Below are positions 13,254 to 14,162 of a stretch of 14,162 nucleotides of DNA, one piece after another (the stretch's first letter is position 1; each line of letters opens with the position of its first letter). Below the pieces are notes generated by a model. The model did not search any database. It had not been told where the DNA came from and saw only the letters and a list, made by a program, of their open reading frames with translations. The DNA is from Anaerolineales bacterium (lineage in GTDB: Bacteria > Chloroflexota > Anaerolineae > Anaerolineales > UBA6663). Made by a program: the position numbers and the translations under genes. The DNA is taken from positions 1-14,162 of the forward strand of contig JAEURM010000022.1 of NCBI GenBank assembly GCA_016789245.1, given 5' to 3'.

Positions 13254-14162
13254 ATGCAACTTGAACTTCACCAAGACCCCAACATTTTTGAACAACTAAA
13301 AGACGAATGGAATGCCCTGCACGCGCAAGGTGTGAACCGCGTGCCATTTTTACGTGCTGAATATTTGGCCGGTTGGTGGGCGCACCGTGGTGGCAGCGAG
13401 TGGCCGGAAGCTGAACTGTGCCTCATCACCGCGCACGTGGATGGAAAACTGGTGGGCGTGGCGCCGCTGTTTGCCGCCACCAACCGTTTTGGCCGCCGCG
13501 CTCTGCTTCTGCTCGGCAGTATTGAAATTTCAGATTATTTAGATTTAGTGGTGAGCCGCGCACACTTGGATGAATTTTGCGCCGCGCTGTTAGAGCGGCT
13601 GACTCAGCCGGATGTGCCCGCGTGGGAAGAACTAGATTTCTATAACATTCCGGCGGTATCTCCCACCCGCGCCGCTTTGGGCCGCGCCGCCGCCGCCCGT
13701 AATTGGGCCGCCACCGAAAGCACACTGGAGCCGTGCCCGGCCATTGCCTTGCCCAATGATTGGGAAACGTATTTAGCCAACCAAGTGGATAAGAAAGAGC
13801 GGCAGGAAATTAAGCGCAAACTGCGCCGCGCCGAGGGCGGTGAGCAAACCACGCGCTGGTATTTGGTTGGCCCAGAGCACAACCTCACCGCTGAAGTGGA
13901 AGCCTTCATCAACATGATGGCCCTCACGCCGGATAAGGCGCGCTTCCTCACGCCCGTCATGCGCGAGCAGTTCCGCGCTACGGCCCGCGCCGCCGCTGAA
14001 GGTGGATATTTGCATTTGGCATTTTTTGAAGTGGATGGTGAGCGCGCCGCCGGTTACTTTAGTTTTGATTTGGGCGGGCGGCTGTATGTGTACAACTCCG
14101 CCATTGATGCGCGCTTCAACGCGCTTTCCGTAGGTTGGGTGTTGTTGGGCTACTTACTGCAA
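13254..14162 (+). CDS. FemAB/BioF2-type GNAT acetyltransferase (C-terminus cut off)
   Basis: The frame opens at ATG 13254 and runs 303 codons to the right edge without a stop. Residues about 25-110 hold an N-terminal beta-rich part (FLRAEYLAGWWAH, LVGVAPLFAATNRFGRRALLLLGS, EISDYLDLV). Residues about 165-300 carry the PF13480 (Acetyltransf_6) pattern: KKERQEIKRKLRRAE near 180-195, HLAFFEVDGERAAGYFSFDLGGRLYVYNSAIDARFNALSVGWVLL near the end. Such enzymes transfer acyl or aminoacyl groups, often in exopolysaccharide or cell-wall work. A weak start without a clear Shine-Dalgarno follows the palindrome. The missing end is likely 60 to 90 residues. Confidence 0.86.
   Translation, partial: MQLELHQDPNIFEQLKDEWNALHAQGVNRVPFLRAEYLAGWWAHRGGSEWPEAELCLITAHVDGKLVGVAPLFAATNRFGRRALLLLGSIEISDYLDLVVSRAHLDEFCAALLERLTQPDVPAWEELDFYNIPAVSPTRAALGRAAAARNWAATESTLEPCPAIALPNDWETYLANQVDKKERQEIKRKLRRAEGGEQTTRWYLVGPEHNLTAEVEAFINMMALTPDKARFLTPVMREQFRATARAAAEGGYLHLAFFEVDGERAAGYFSFDLGGRLYVYNSAIDARFNALSVGWVLLGYLLQ

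Overview
The window looks like chromosomal DNA of a Chloroflexota bacterium, most likely an uncultured Anaerolineae-type lineage. This is inferred from GC-rich genes, secreted proteins with Pro/Thr stalks, a CoaE carrying an extra C-terminal acetyltransferase-like domain, a three-zinc-ribbon membrane protein starting with an ETLGYVE-type N-terminus, and many different palindromes between genes. No rRNA, tRNA, transposase, phage gene or CRISPR array was seen.

Left block (1-5134, all minus strand, read right to left): an active M16 peptidase, an M16 homologue without the zinc site, acpS, a 64-residue protein with a strong Shine-Dalgarno, a secreted membrane-anchored protein, an HD phosphohydrolase of the YedJ type, and the first 114 residues of a membrane protein resembling Na/Pi cotransporters. 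The last three are packed as a translationally coupled run (2-nt gap, then an ATGA overlap). Palindromic repeats lie in several of the other gaps.

Middle block: a divergent promoter region (5135-5300) separates the M16 genes from an EamA/DMT transporter on the plus strand. Its leader has a terminator-like hairpin that buries a GGAGG. Three stacked hairpins (6312-6440) follow the transporter and face a convergent orphan gene (6470-7051) of unknown family. Next, on the minus strand, are a two-helix membrane protein and coaE fused to a GNAT-like domain. A near-consensus promoter (TTGACA-17-TAGAAT) abuts the coaE start codon, suggesting a leaderless mRNA.

Right block: a large minus-strand protein (8738-11179) joins a degenerate PP2C-like domain, a Pro/Glu linker, one membrane helix, a helical segment and a C-terminal propeller-like domain. 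It also appears leaderless. A divergent intergenic region full of repeats leads to a plus-strand pair: a HEAT-repeat protein and, 3 nt later, a three-zinc-ribbon single-pass membrane protein. A perfect 26-nt palindrome follows, then a FemAB/BioF2-type acetyltransferase that runs off the right edge.

Most genes are housekeeping or lineage-conserved. No defence or mobile system is evident. The most unusual items are the pseudophosphatase-propeller receptor-like protein, the CoaE-GNAT fusion, the leaderless promoters, the hairpin leader of the transporter, and the density and variety of intergenic palindromes.
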